DNA from: Cymbidium sinense
Taxonomy: Eukaryota > Streptophyta > Magnoliopsida > Asparagales > Orchidaceae
Reading direction: 5' to 3'
Assembly: GCA_021442155.1 (NCBI GenBank)
Contig: CM038222.1
Coordinates: 52,879,661-52,943,660 of the forward strand
Length of the DNA stretch: 64,000 bases
The notes under the pieces were generated by a model. It ran no database searches, was not told where the DNA came from, and saw nothing but the letters and a program-made list of their open reading frames with translations. The translations under genes were made by a program, and so were the position numbers. Shown here one piece after another: positions 36,901-49,400 of this stretch. Every line of letters starts with the position of its first letter. The stretch's first letter is position 1.

Positions 36901-39900
36901 GTGAGGTAATCAAATGACCTCCTTGGGGCTAACTAAAGTCTCATATTCCCGAGATGTCTAGACTAAACACTAGCTTTTCTCAAATACATATGGAAGCATA
37001 CATAAATAAAGGAAAGAAAATCATGCAAAAATTACTTTTTTATTTGATTAAAATATTTATGTATGTGAAACAAAGTTCTATCCAATTTCTAATGTGGAAA
37101 TACATGTAATGAAATCAAATAAGTTCATGTCACTGTTAACCAGTGAGGTAATCAAATGACCTCCTTGGGGCTACCTAAAGCTTATCTCGGGATATTGACT
37201 ATATACTTATTACATTCAAACACATGTAAAACTACATATGAATTAAGGAAAAGAAAGCTTCACTTCATATATCTAAGCTATAAGCACATGCAAACCTATA
37301 TGTATTCATAACTATTATCACTCTAATCAATATAATTGATTTGTAGATTTTGGAAAATAGTTTTGTATTTATTAGTGATAATAATACATATATTAAATTA
37401 AATCAACACATGCAAGCTTACATAAAGGAAATCCATTGTACTTTACTTGATTTTGAAAAAAGATGCATGAATTCAAGTGACATGCCAAATTTAACATGAT
37501 TAGAAAGGAATAAATAAACATAAACACATGATTTCATTCAATCTAATTAATTCCTAAGGACAATCATATTAAATAAAACAACTTAAAATAAACCAAAGCT
37601 TTCTTAATATCATTTTAATTTCATGTTTTGATTTGATTTAAGGATGTGAGAAGAGGTTTGCTAGTCTAAGCCATTCCCATGTTTCTTAATTAATTTGGTT
37701 TAATGAAAAAAATTAAGATTTTTTTGAGTTAATTAAGTTATAACATGCATAACATCCATTAATTAACCCTTCCTATGTCACCTTAACATAATTACCCAAA
37801 TAATTATGAGCCAACATGATATGCATATACATTACAAATTAAATTAGCAATGACCCTAAGAAATGAAAGAGGATTGGCTCATGATTAGAGGTTAATTAAA
37901 TTAAGGGGACTTAATTAATTACTCATATATTTTTCCCACACATGTGGACTAACCATAATTTTATTAAACTCCTTTAAGTTATTAAACACATAAAGATCTA
38001 CCCCCAAATTTTATTAAGTAAGTTATGATGTGATTATGAATTCAATTTTAATTAATTAAGCCATTTGGTTAATTAATTAAACATTAATTGATTTGATTTT
38101 AATTAAAAAAAGTAAATGAACTTAGGGGAATAGGTTAAGAAAGAGTTCCCAACCTTATTCCTTAATTCATTCACTGTTGAAGAATATTTAACAAACTTAA
38201 TTAGCCAATTTATTACTATTCATGGGATTAATTAAATATTAATTAATTTAATAGAGTAATTAGGGCTTAATTAGTCAATTTCTCTAATTAATTAAATAAT
38301 AAATCCCAAGAAAATCATGAGAGGAAATCCCATTAAAATAACCCACAAAGTTTAGGATTAATCACTTAAGCAAATAATGTATAATTAAGCTAAATAATTT
38401 TCAATTAAACCTAAATTAAGCTTTAATTTATGTTCAAAGTTAATTTAGAGCATTTTTAATAAATTCTCCTCTGAAATAGCTTTAAAATGAGAATTTATTT
38501 AAATTTTATGACTTTTTTACAATTAGTTATGATTTTAGGAAGTTTCAGCCATTAAAATCAATGAATTAAACCCAATTAAAGCCTAATCCTATCGGTTGCC
38601 ACATGGCATGGCGCTTTCCACATGACACCACGGGTGGTTTTAAACCTAATTGTGGAGTGCTTATGTGGCGACAAAACGCTTTCTTTCATGCACCATTGAT
38701 CTAAGATTGGATGGTCACGATTAATCTCGTGCTAAAGGATAAAATCATATAATTCTAATGGATCTAATCATAATTGTCCATTCCAATCACACAAAATGGA
38801 TGGTGCGTGATCTATCATCATGCGAGGGAGGGAGAACAGAGTCTACTCGCCATTGCTCACGTGATCCGAGCTCACCCGAGCTCGAATCGATCTCAAATCA
38901 ATTCCACATTAGCATGAAGGATCTAAAGAGATCCAATGGCTAAGATCACATGGCGTGAATGTTTCCTTTAAAAAGCTCTAACTCATTTTTATACAAGCAT
39001 CAGTTTCAATGGCATACCTCACCGAAGCTCAAGACTGGTGCCAAATCCAATTGAGGAAGCTTCGTCTAATATAGATGAGGCCCTACTGATCAACACAAGC
39101 TCCAATTTGAGGTGGATAGCTCAGAAGGCTAACACCCGAAGCATAGGTGATCGACATTGATTAAAGTTGCATCGGTGGTCGGAGGACTTGGGAGGCTATT
39201 CATTCTTGCTCAACTTCCTCCAAGGATGGTGTGTGCATAGTTAATTACACTTTGGTGGGGTGTGGAGCAAATGGGATTGAAGGGAATGTTACCCTATTTC
39301 AGCTTGAAGAAATTCGAGAATGGAAATTGAGGAATGAGCTTGGGAGCTTGGGGATTGTCTCACGGTGGCTCGTCTTGGGTAGGTAGGGCTGAGGAATGCA
39401 AGTGTGTGGGATTGAGTGAGGGGTATAACCACCCCCCTTTGGATTATATGGCTCAGCTTAGCTTAGCATTTTGTGATCATCCGACAACCTTAGAGGATTG
39501 TGGAGGTCCTTGAATGGATGAGGTGGCTCGATTTGGTTGGATGAGAGTGTGGAGGTGGCTACTAAGGAGGGTAGTACGTGTCTTTTGTTGTTTCAAATGC
39601 TTCAATGGGGAAGGAAAGTTGATTTCACCTCCCCATGGGTCATCCCTGACCCAACCACCTTTGGGATAGGTTGGGCAGTGTCCTAGGAGCTTAGGTGGAC
39701 CAATAGAGTGCTAAGTGGTCAAGGAATGTAAATGACCACTTACATGGGTGGTTTGCCTCATGTGATACCCCTAGTCCAAGGGTAGAATGATCATTTGGCA
39801 CTGAATTTGATTTGGACAGATTTGACATGATTCAAAAGTGGGTTGGGCCAAATTTTATGTCATTTGGAGTTCATTAGAAAATTGGCTCAATTTGACCCAT

Positions 39901-41635
39901 TTAGGTCAAATTGGGTTAGGTTGACCAATTGGTCAAATTGGGTCAAACCAAGCATTGGGTCAAGTTCATATGATTAATTGGAGTGTATTGGTGACATTGG
40001 TTTTGTTCAGTTTTGTTTAGATTTGGTTTTGATTCATTTGAGTTCATTTGGGACAAACGGGTCAAGTTGACCAAATTTACCAAATTGGCTTGGGTCATGG
40101 CTTGGTTTGGGTTTGATTGATCATTTGGAATGTGTTGTAGGCATTGGTTGAGTTCAATTTGAACTTTATTGGATTTTATGTTGGTTTGACTCTTTAGGTC
40201 AAGTTGGGTTCAATAGGTCATTTGGGTATAGTGGGTCAATTTGGTTCAATTGAGGCTTTGGTCAAGTTCAATAGTCAAATTAGAATGAACTTGAGCCATT
40301 GGTTGCAATCAGTTTGGTTTATATTAATATTTGACCCATTTTGGCCATGTAGGTCAATTTGGGTCAACTTGGGTCAAGAGGGCCAATTGGCCAATTGAAG
40401 GTCAAGTCATGTTCATGTATTGACTTTGGATGGGTATGGGTCATTTATTTCAATGGATTTGGCTTAGGTTACAATTTGGCTAGTTTGGGTTCATATGGGT
40501 TAAGAAGGTTGACTTGGTCAAGGGGCTAGGTTGACATATTTTGACTCAATTTGTGATAATTGATCAACCTAGGATTATCAACAATCATGTCATGAAGTTT
40601 GGATTGGGTTAATTCACTTTGATTTGGATTGAATTGGATTTTAGTTCATGTAGGTCAAATTGGTCACTTTGGGTCAAGTGAACCAATTGGAGTTTAGTTT
40701 TTTTTTGGGTTGAGTTTGATTTAGTTGAGTTTATATATGAGTTGGGATTGATATATAAATCCAATTTGCAATTAGTTTGAGTTCAAATGAGTTTTGGTTC
40801 ATTTGAAAATTTCAAGTCAAAAGGGTTAGTTTGGGTTGACTTGAGTTGATTTTGGTTTGGTTTAATGACTGTAGATTTAATTTATATTTGTGAATATGAT
40901 TGAAGGAATAATTGATTCATGGGAAAATCAACTGATTTTGGGTTTCTAAGTTAAGGAATTTGGCTAAGTCCATGGATTTGGGTCATGTGGCTTAGGTTTA
41001 AATTTTGATTTAGTTTTATTTAGTTTTGATGATTTAAATGTCTATTTCATTTATATTTGTGATGATGATTGAAGATATGATAAAATCAATTGATTTTAGA
41101 TTAATTTGAGAGCAAGTTTGGCTAAGTCCATAAGGGTAGGTCATAGGGCTTAGAAAGGGTTTTAACTTGATTTGATTTAGTTTGGTTTAGTTTTGGTCAT
41201 TTGAATGTATATTTGATTTATATTTGTTTGAAGATATAAATGATTTATCATAAAATCAATTGATTTTGTATTGATTTGGATGGGATTAAAGCTAAGTCCA
41301 TAAGATAAAATCATAGGGCCTATGTTGATTTTGAATTTGAATTCGATTTGGAATTGGTTATAGATTTTAATCATTTGATTTGGATTTGGACTCGGGCTTG
41401 GATTTGGATTTGGGAAGGTGAACATGGACTGGGTTTAGGCCATAAGGTAGGTGGATTGTCCTAATCCCTAAGGAATAACCTAACTCTAAGGTTAACTGTT
41501 CTAAGTCTCTAGGCTCAGGTTAATTGTTCACTTATGTGCTAGGAGTGTCTTGAAACTAGGGAAGTCTTAGTGTCTGGAAGACTCCAAAGTCTAAGATGAG
41601 ACGATTGAGAACTCACTCAAAAAGAGAAGTCAACA
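33938..41635 (-). repeat. Complete long LTR copy C (7,698 bp), 5' LTR of the inverted element
   Basis: On minus it starts TGTTGACTTCTCTTTTTGAG at 41635 and ends AAACACCACA at 33938, giving TG...CA ends, with the PBS directly downstream. In LTR order it has the TTGACC-rich zone (40700-39830), the GGTGAAATCA palindrome block near 39620, the CpG-containing block with CACGTG at 38858-38863, TTAATTAA-rich DNA, three GTGGACATCC units (near 37195, 36957, 36685), and the 'ttgtataagggtagagctc' region (near 35430). No conserved ORF is seen. Confidence 0.85.
36600..37215 (-). repeat. Tandem repeat inside LTR copy C, three units
   Basis: Units 240 to 272 bases apart each contain GAGGTAATCAAATGACCTCC (plus-strand reading) and the reverse of GTGGACATCC at 36681, 36953 and 37191. 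Confidence 0.75.
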
Positions 41636-42227
41636 CATACCAAAATTTGTCCAATAAGGGTTCCCCTTTGCAAAAAGCAAATTAAACAAACAAATATCAA
41701 ACACATATTTGAACCTCATTTAACATACCCATATTTGTTAAATGAGAGTCCACCTTCTCAACTCAAATCAACATATCAAACCGCCAACATATCAAACAAA
41801 CAGCAAACAATCATCAAGACAGAAAGCTTTCAAAAATTTTCAAACATATAACTACCCCTCACTTAGTATACTTAAATTTGCTAAGTCGAAATTCAAACAA
41901 AAGATAAACAATAAATACATCTCCAAAGGTCTCTCCAAAAATATTTGAACCACACTTAATATACCTAAATTTTTTGAATGAGGGTTCCAAATCAAACCAA
42001 AAGTCTTATGGCAAAGTCTATCCTCAAATCTGCAAGTCTCTCCAATATAATGAACCCCACTTAGCATACCTAAATTTTTTAAGTGTGGGTTCAAATTCCA
42101 AAAATCAAATCAAAAGTCAATGATTCAAAATCATTAGTTGAAGGCAAGGGTCTAATTTAGTTTTGTTTCAATAAATGCAGAGATATCAGTCTAATTTCTT
42201 TGTCCATTTTGCGATCAGTTTTCCATC
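41636..42227 (+). repeat. Leader of element 1 with four hairpins
   Basis: The DNA continues the leader of a plus-strand copy directly after the start of inverted LTR C. Hairpins lie at 41711-41746 (CTCATTTAACA and TGTTAAATGAG pair without mismatch), 41852-41892, 41946-41987 and 42051-42092 (TGAACCC and GGGTTCA at the base). Loops are TACCCATATT, TACTTAAATT and TACCTAAATT. The PBS side of the leader is missing. Confidence 0.75.
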
Positions 42228-44150
42228 ATGTATGTCGGCAAGATGATCTTCTCATTCCCATATGGTGTGGATTTGGACTTTGATCAAGCCATATTCACCA
42301 CCACCACCATGCATGTGATTAAGTTTGATGGCTTTGAGGTCGAGTCACTGCGAGGGCCGACTCATGATCGTTGGCATGGAGGAGGTGGTAGGATAGAAAC
42401 CACTTCTCCGCTTTGATATTTAGTATGATCCTAAGTTTCCCTGACTTAAGAGGAAAACTGCTTTGGTTCCCACACCCGGTCTGCATGCCAGTTTATCTCA
42501 ATTTATTTCTGTTGTAGTCCCTACAAGGGCTAGCACCACCTCTGGTTCTGCCTACTATGAAGGGGAAGTTTATCATCTGAGATAGTCCCTTCCACCTTCG
42601 AGGTTTAGTGCTAGCTCCCACTCCGCCCCACTCACTAGGACGCAACACCACAACAAGAACCACAAGGTTAAGCAATATTACGAGCGTGAGGTGAGGCAGA
42701 TCAATGATGCCTCTCATATGGCTAAGGAGGGTTCCCCTCATGAGACCTCTCCACTTCTAAATTGTAGTAGGTTCCACCCTCTTAGCTTCATAAGGAGAGG
42801 AGGACTACTATAGGATTGCTACATCACCACCACCATCTGTAGAGATTGAGACATTGGCTAGGGATAGGAGGAAGCCTATCGGTCTATGGTCCGTTCCACA
42901 TAGAGTGGTAGAGACCACGGATGCTTGGAGTCTAACTTTCTACATAATTTGAGGAGTTTGATCCCTAGGAGTGCCAGTGGTCAGATTCATATGGAGAGAG
43001 CTGTGGAGGCTACCAGCTGGCGGTGGCGAAAGGAAGGAGGTATGCCAGATAGTTGGTGTCCTCCGCATTGATAGATTTTCCTAATCGGCACCCTGTCGAG
43101 GCTGATCATTCAGACATCATTGTTCTCATTGGCATCGTCTAACACATGAGGAGATCTATGATCTAGAGGTAGTCATTGTCCCTACCATCACACTACTCCT
43201 CTCGCTACCCACCATCACCATTCTAGCTTCTAGCATCTACCACCCTCACCAAGATTCAGAAACCCCCAGCTAGGAAAATACCATCTCCGTTGATGATCCA
43301 GCTATGGCCCAAGTATCTCGCTCCATCTATTCCACCTGTTGAGGTGAGACCAGTCTCACTCCTTCATGGAGGTGGTTGGGAGGGAGTGGTCCCCTCCATA
43401 CAGTCAAAGGAGGAGAGGATAGGGGACACCGACATTGTCCCCATGGCAGTAGAGCTAGCTAGGGAGTGCACCCTACCAGCATAGAGCATTCAGTATATAT
43501 AGTCTATAGAGCATATCCCGTGGTCAGTCGGTAGACAGTCTACGTTCTTGTAGAGCCAAGCAGGGAAGATGACCATTCTTTAAAAGACATCATAGGGGAC
43601 TACCACACTACAGTCAGGCATATTGTTGGCAGTGATCACTCAAATCAGGATGAGGGTAGGACCGACAATGAAGATGACATGTTGGGCGATACAACCAAAG
43701 TCCACATGGTCAATACTCAAGGATCCTTATAGAGATCGGTATAGGAAGTTGTTGTAGTAGAAACACCTTTCACTCAACTCAACACCTCCTCCACCAGCTC
43801 AAAAAGAAGGATGATCATATTGATAGGATGGAGAAGGGAGTAGAAGAGTTGATGGAAGTTGTCTTAGTGCATAACTCAGTCTCACCTTCTCCTATGGTAG
43901 ATTGGCGAGTTGGTACATATTTTAGACCATCCTAGGTGCACTCCAGCAGATGATGATGCTGGTAGTTTTCATAGGAAGGTCACAGATAGCACCTCCATGC
44001 ATGAGAAGGATATCAAGCATATGGTGGAACAATAGGTGAGGAAAGCATTGGTGCAAGCCAGGGGGAGCTCATCCATTCCAAAGGGTAGACCATGCCTAGA
44101 GGAATTCAATGTAGTTCAGTACCCCAAGGTCTTTGTGCCACCATCCTTCA
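42228..44150 (+). pseudogene. ORF1 and gag N-terminal region of element 1
   Basis: The ATG at 42228 opens with MYVGKMIFSFPYGVDLDFDQ, matching the minus copy at 32473. The first open frame ends at 42416. A frame at 43290-43484 (MMIQLWPKYLAPSIPPVEVR) matches RLWPKDPTPPIPSVEVR of the minus copy. The rest holds stops. I recognise no domain. Codon positions 1 and 2 of the N-terminal motif are conserved between two strongly diverged copies, so it was translated when the family was active. Confidence 0.6.
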
Positions 44151-45700
44151 AGATCTTTGATGGTAATGGGAACCCATAGTAGCAAATTACACATTTTGGT
44201 TCTTGAAACAATGAAAGTTACACACTCTCGTTCAAACTTTTAGAGCTGGTACATCAAACTGCCCAGCAGTTCGGTGAAGACTTTTGCTAAGTTGGAGCAT
44301 CTCTTCATCAAGAGATTTGCTAAAGCTAAGTAGAGAGTGACTGTAGGTGACCTCGTTGTAAAAAAAAGAAACCCAATGTGTCATTTGTTGATTACATTTT
44401 TAGGTGGCGCAACCTGAGCATGAAATGTGAACATAATTGTCTGAATAACATGCCATCAACATTCTTCTTAATATCCATGGTCTGGTTACCTTCATGCTTA
44501 AGGGCTTCACTATAAAGACATTTGAGAAGCTAACAATAAAGCCCTAGCTAGAGGAAGCCAAATAGTTTCCTTTCACGACCAATCATATAGGCCCAAAACG
44601 CATAATTCTTGAAGAAGTAAAGGCGGGTTGTGTTAGTGGGAACTCTAGCTAGAGTTCTGTATGAGAGACCACTAGCTCAGCAGCCTTCTTTCCCACCTCC
44701 TCTTCTACAACCTCGGCCATCATATCGGCCACCATAATCACCATAAATGGCTACTACCCCCACAACACTAGCTATCTAGCAGTGATACTCATATCCACTA
44801 CCAGGTAGTTACTTTCCACTTACTCTTACAGATTGAATAAGCCATATTCATTTAAGAGGGAGGCAGTTAGAAAAATCTTTAAGAATCTCTTGAAGAAACT
44901 TGACTTTCAATTACCAGAGCATAAGAGGCCGAAGGAAGTGGCAAGAGTGATGATCCTAACTATTGCCCCTACCATCATATGTTAGGCCATGTCTTAAAGG
45001 ATTGTATCACTTTTAAGGACTGGCTTAAGTGTAGCTACAAGTCAGGAGCCATAGTTATTCCTAAGGAATATTTATTAGAACAACCATCCAATTCTATTAG
45101 AGTAATCCTTAGGGATACTTGCGATCCTCATAAGGCCAAAGGTTGGGATATCTCTTTATCTAGTACCTCTAAAAAGATCATTTCTAAGATCAAGAAACTT
45201 TTCTTACAGATGCACGGCGGCTCAAACCTCCTATACCAAGGAAGGTTTGCTAGTTGCAAAAGGGCAACTCGAGGTGGGGTGATAGTAGCAGCTTAGCAGC
45301 TTTCCCAAGATAGTCCAATAGTGCAACCCCACCATGCGTCGCACTCCCATCATTACACCACTTCTTCTTAGCTCCTCTTCTGGGAGAACATTGTATATAT
45401 GGATAAGGGAAGTAAATCCCTTACTCCACTTACTTTACTTGATTTCTATCATGTACCACCACCCAAAAAAAATCAATGAAGATGGTCAATTCTACTTATA
45501 TCTTGTCTACTTTTGTTTCTCCTAATTATATTCTTATAGAAAGCTCTCAGAGTTTAAATAATAATAGCTCTAATAATTCTGATCCATTCCTTTTCGATTG
45601 AGTTAAACTTTCATTCTATTAAATCGAGTTAAAGTTTTAAGATTAATTAGAGTCATTCACTAGGATCCCAGAGAAGGCTGTAGGTATACCCAATGAATAG
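44151..45700 (+). pseudogene. gag region of element 1, decayed
   Basis: KLPSSSVKTFAKLEHLFIKR (44255-44320) and SFVDYIFRWRNLSMKCEHN (44382-44440) form the capsid core. NYCPYHHMLGHVLKDCITF (near 44956-45015) is a zinc-knuckle-like C-x3-H-x4-H-x4-C block, and FKDWLKCSYKSGAIVIPKEY continues from it in the open frame 44979-45296. The P/Y-rich stretch at 44680-44800 matches the minus copy. Stops are frequent; a frame at 45334-45525 is not conserved. Confidence 0.7.
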
Positions 45701-45857
45701 GTAGAACTTTCCATGAACTCATCATTCTAAGAAGTCATTGAATTCAACCTATGCAGTAGCAAAGTTCAACCTCCTATGGTAGCACCTCAAGATAAGGTAA
45801 ACATGTCATTGGTTCTAGTGAGCAGATAGCCCCTCCACGGATGCTCCACCCATAAGT

Positions 45858-46475
45858 ATGCTTGTGGAGGACCAACCTAGAGTTGATTATAATGTCCTAG
45901 CTCATCTTAGAAAGTTGCTAGCTAAGTTAAGCATATATGATGCCCTTATCTTATCTAAAGAGATGAGGGAATCACTAACAAGGCCTTCTTTATCCAGAGA
46001 TATGCTTAACCCAACTGATCTTTACTGGAGAGGAGGCACACTACTCGAAGGACATCCTAGGAGTTACGTTCAATTATGAAGACTTACTTCTAGGGATGAT
46101 TGAGCACAACCGTTCTCTTTACATTACAGTGGATATTGGCAGATATAAGCTATCCAGAGTTCTGATTGACCTGGGTTCATCAATCAATATTATGAGTCTA
46201 AGAACCCTTACATACTTAAGGATCAACATCTCTGAACTCCTAAAGGAGAGGATGATGTCGAGAGGTTTTAATGAACAAGGTGAGAGGGCCTTAGGCTCCA
46301 TAATGGTTACACTAGAGATAGATGATTAGACGACTAAAGCCAAGTTTCATATTATAGACTCAGATACATCTTTCAGTGCTTTTCTTGGGAGATCGTGGAT
46401 ACATGAGAATAATACAGTTCCATCCTCTCTAAATTAGTGCATGAAGTTCATGATAGGTGGGATTGAATACTGTAT
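45858..46475 (+). pseudogene. Aspartic protease region of element 1, cut by element 2
   Basis: VDYNVLAHLRKLLAKLSIYD (45879 on) is the gag-pro linker. YKLSRVLIDLGSSINIMSLR (46145 on) holds the active site, DLGSS. GFNEQGERALGSIMVTLEID follows, then after a stop DTSFSAFLGRSWIHE (near 46365-46410), which is the family's LGRxWIH motif. The copy runs to 46475, where the TGTTGG start of LTR copy D interrupts it. Confidence 0.8.
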
Positions 46476-49400
46476 TGTTGGCCTCACTTTTAGAGTGAAT
46501 TCTCAATCTCTTCATCTTAGGCTTAGGAGTCTTCTAGATACTAAGACTTCCCTAGTCATAAGACACTTCTAGCAATTTAGCAAACACTTAACTTAAACCT
46601 AGAGACTTAGAAGAATTAATAAGATTAAGTTATGCCTTAGGAGTTAGAGAAATCTATCTAGCTAACTTAAACCCTATCCATGTTCACCTTCTTAAGCCAT
46701 AACCAAACCTCAAATTCAATTCAAATACCAAATCCAAATCCAAATCCAAATTCCAAGCCAAATGGCTGAAGCTCATGATCAAATCCAAATTCAAAATCCA
46801 TCTAAGCTGACCTACCTTTATGAGCTTAGCCAAATTTTCCTTCAAATAACTTCAAACTCAATTGATTTTTTCATGAATCAATTATGTCTTCAATCATCTT
46901 CATAAATATAAATGAAATATTCATTTAAATCACCAAAACTAAATCAAACTAAATCAAAATCCAAACCTAAGCCACATGACCCAACTCTATGGACTTAGCC
47001 AAATTTCTTAATTCCAAAACCCAAAATCAATTTATTTTCTCATGAATCAATTATTCCTTCAATTATCATCCCAAATATAAATGAAATCTACAATCATCAA
47101 GCCAAATCAAAATCAACTCAAGTCAAACCCAACCTAACCCTTTTGACCTAGAATTTTAAAGTGAACCAAAACACATTTGAACCTAATATGATTGTAGTTG
47201 AATTTATATATCAATCATAAATCCATATATAAACCCAACCCAAAATCAAGCCAACTAAACCCAATTGGTCCACTTGACTCAAAGTGGCCAATTTAACCTA
47301 TTTGAGCTAAGTTTCAATCCTACCCAAGTTAGATTGAACCAAATTCATCAAAACCTACCATCATGATTGTTGATCACCCTAGGTTGATCAATTGCAACTA
47401 ATTAGCAACAAAGTCAACTTGGTCCTTTGACCAAGTTAACCTTCATAACCCATATGAACCTAATATAGCCAAATTGTAACCTAAGCCAAATCCCTTGAAA
47501 CCAATGAATCATACTAACATAAAATCAATATTTGAACATGACTTGGCCTTCAATTAAGCCATGACCCAAGCCAATTTGGCCAATTGTGTCAAATTGGTCA
47601 ACTTGACCCATTTGACCCAAATGAACTCAAATGAGCCAAACCAAACCAAACTAATGACACCAATACATCCCGAATGATCATATAAACTTGACCTAACTCT
47701 TGGTTTGACCTAATTTGACCAATTGGTCAACTTGACCCAACCAAACCTAATTTGACTTATTTGAGCCAAATTGAGCCAAACCTAACCAAATGAACTCTAA
47801 ATCACTTCAAATTTGGGCTAACCCACTTTTGACTCATTTAAAATCTATCATAATCAAATCTAATGCCAAATGACCATCCTACCTTTAGGCTAGGGGTATT
47901 ACATGAGGCAAATCACTTATGTAAGTGGTCATTTCTCTTCCTTGGCCACTTGCCATCCTCTGATTAGTCTAGCTAAGCTCTAGGACACTACCCAACCTAA
48001 CCCAAAGGTGGTTGGGTCAGCCATGACCTAAGAGGAGGTGAAATCACCTCACCTCCTCCATTAGTGCACTTGAAACACCAAGGACACCCACTACCCTCCT
48101 TGGCAGCCACCACCACACCTTCACCCAACCAAACCAAGCCACCTCATCACCTCTCTGCCACCCATGAACCCCTGAGATGGTCGGATGATCATAATAAACC
48201 CAACCAAGTTGAGTCATCCAATCAAATGGAGGATGGGTATACCCCCACCCCTCCCCCTCATTCCAACTCCAAACAGACACTTTTATTCCTTTAGAGTTAG
48301 AGAACACTTAGACGATCCACCATAGCCTCTTTCTAGAGTTCAAAAGCCTTCCCAAAATCCCCCCTCTCAATTTTTTTCAAGCTAAAATAGTGTACTCTTC
48401 CCTTGATTCCTATTTGCTCAAATGGTAACAATAGTGTAATTAACTTTGCACACACCATCCTTGGAGCTAGGCGAGCAAGAATGAAACATCCCCCATGCTT
48501 CTTGATGATTGGAGGGACACTTTAGATCAACACCAACCACCAAAGCTTAAGGTATTGGCCTTTGAGCAAACCACCTCAAATTGGAGCTTATGCTGATCAG
48601 TAGGGCTTCATCTCCACTAAACGAAGCTTCCTTAATTGGATTTGCCACCATTCTTGAGCTTTAGTGAGGTATGCCATTGAAATTGACCTTTGGGTGAAAA
48701 TGAGTTGAAGGTTTTTGAAGAAAATGTCATCCCATGTGATCTTAACCGTTGGATCCCCTTGGATCCTTCACGAAGGTGTGGAATTCATTTGGAGTCGATC
48801 CAAGCTCGGGTGAGCTCGGATCACGTGAGCAATGGCAGACAGACTCCATTCACCCTTGCTCGTGTGACGATAGATCACGCACTGTCCATTCTACATGATC
48901 AGATTGGACAATTGAGATTAGATCCATTAGAATTGTTCGATTTAATACTTTAGCATCGTAGGATTAATTATAGTTGTCCAATCTTGAATCGGACAACGCA
49001 CGAGAAAGTGCATTCTGCCACCACCACGCAAGCACTGACTAAGATTATGTTTAAATAACCAATCCCATGGTGACACGTGGAAGTGTGCCGCGTAAGTGGA
49101 CCATGGCATTGATGGGATTAAGGGTTAATTAGGCCTAATTAATATATTTTAAGGGTTAAACTTGTGAAAATCATAACTAATTGTAGAAAAATTGGAAAAA
49201 TATAAATAAATGCTCATTTTAAAGGTATGTTAGAGGAGATTTTATTAAAATGTTTTAATTAAATTTAAAAAGTAATTAAGGCTTAATTAAGATTTAATTA
49301 TAAGATTAATTAACTTAATTACCTTTTAATTACTTAAGTAATTAACCCCAAACTTGGTGGGTTAATTTAATGGGATGACCTCTACCTCCCATGATTTTCT

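Noticed and set aside
44979..45296. An independent host zinc-finger gene
   Set aside because: The frame is part of gag, with the same order of flanking segments as in the inverted element.
48044..48307. Overlapping ORFs on both strands in LTR copy D (48044-48307 minus, 48064-48294 plus)
   Set aside because: Neither frame is open in the matching part of copies A, C or E.
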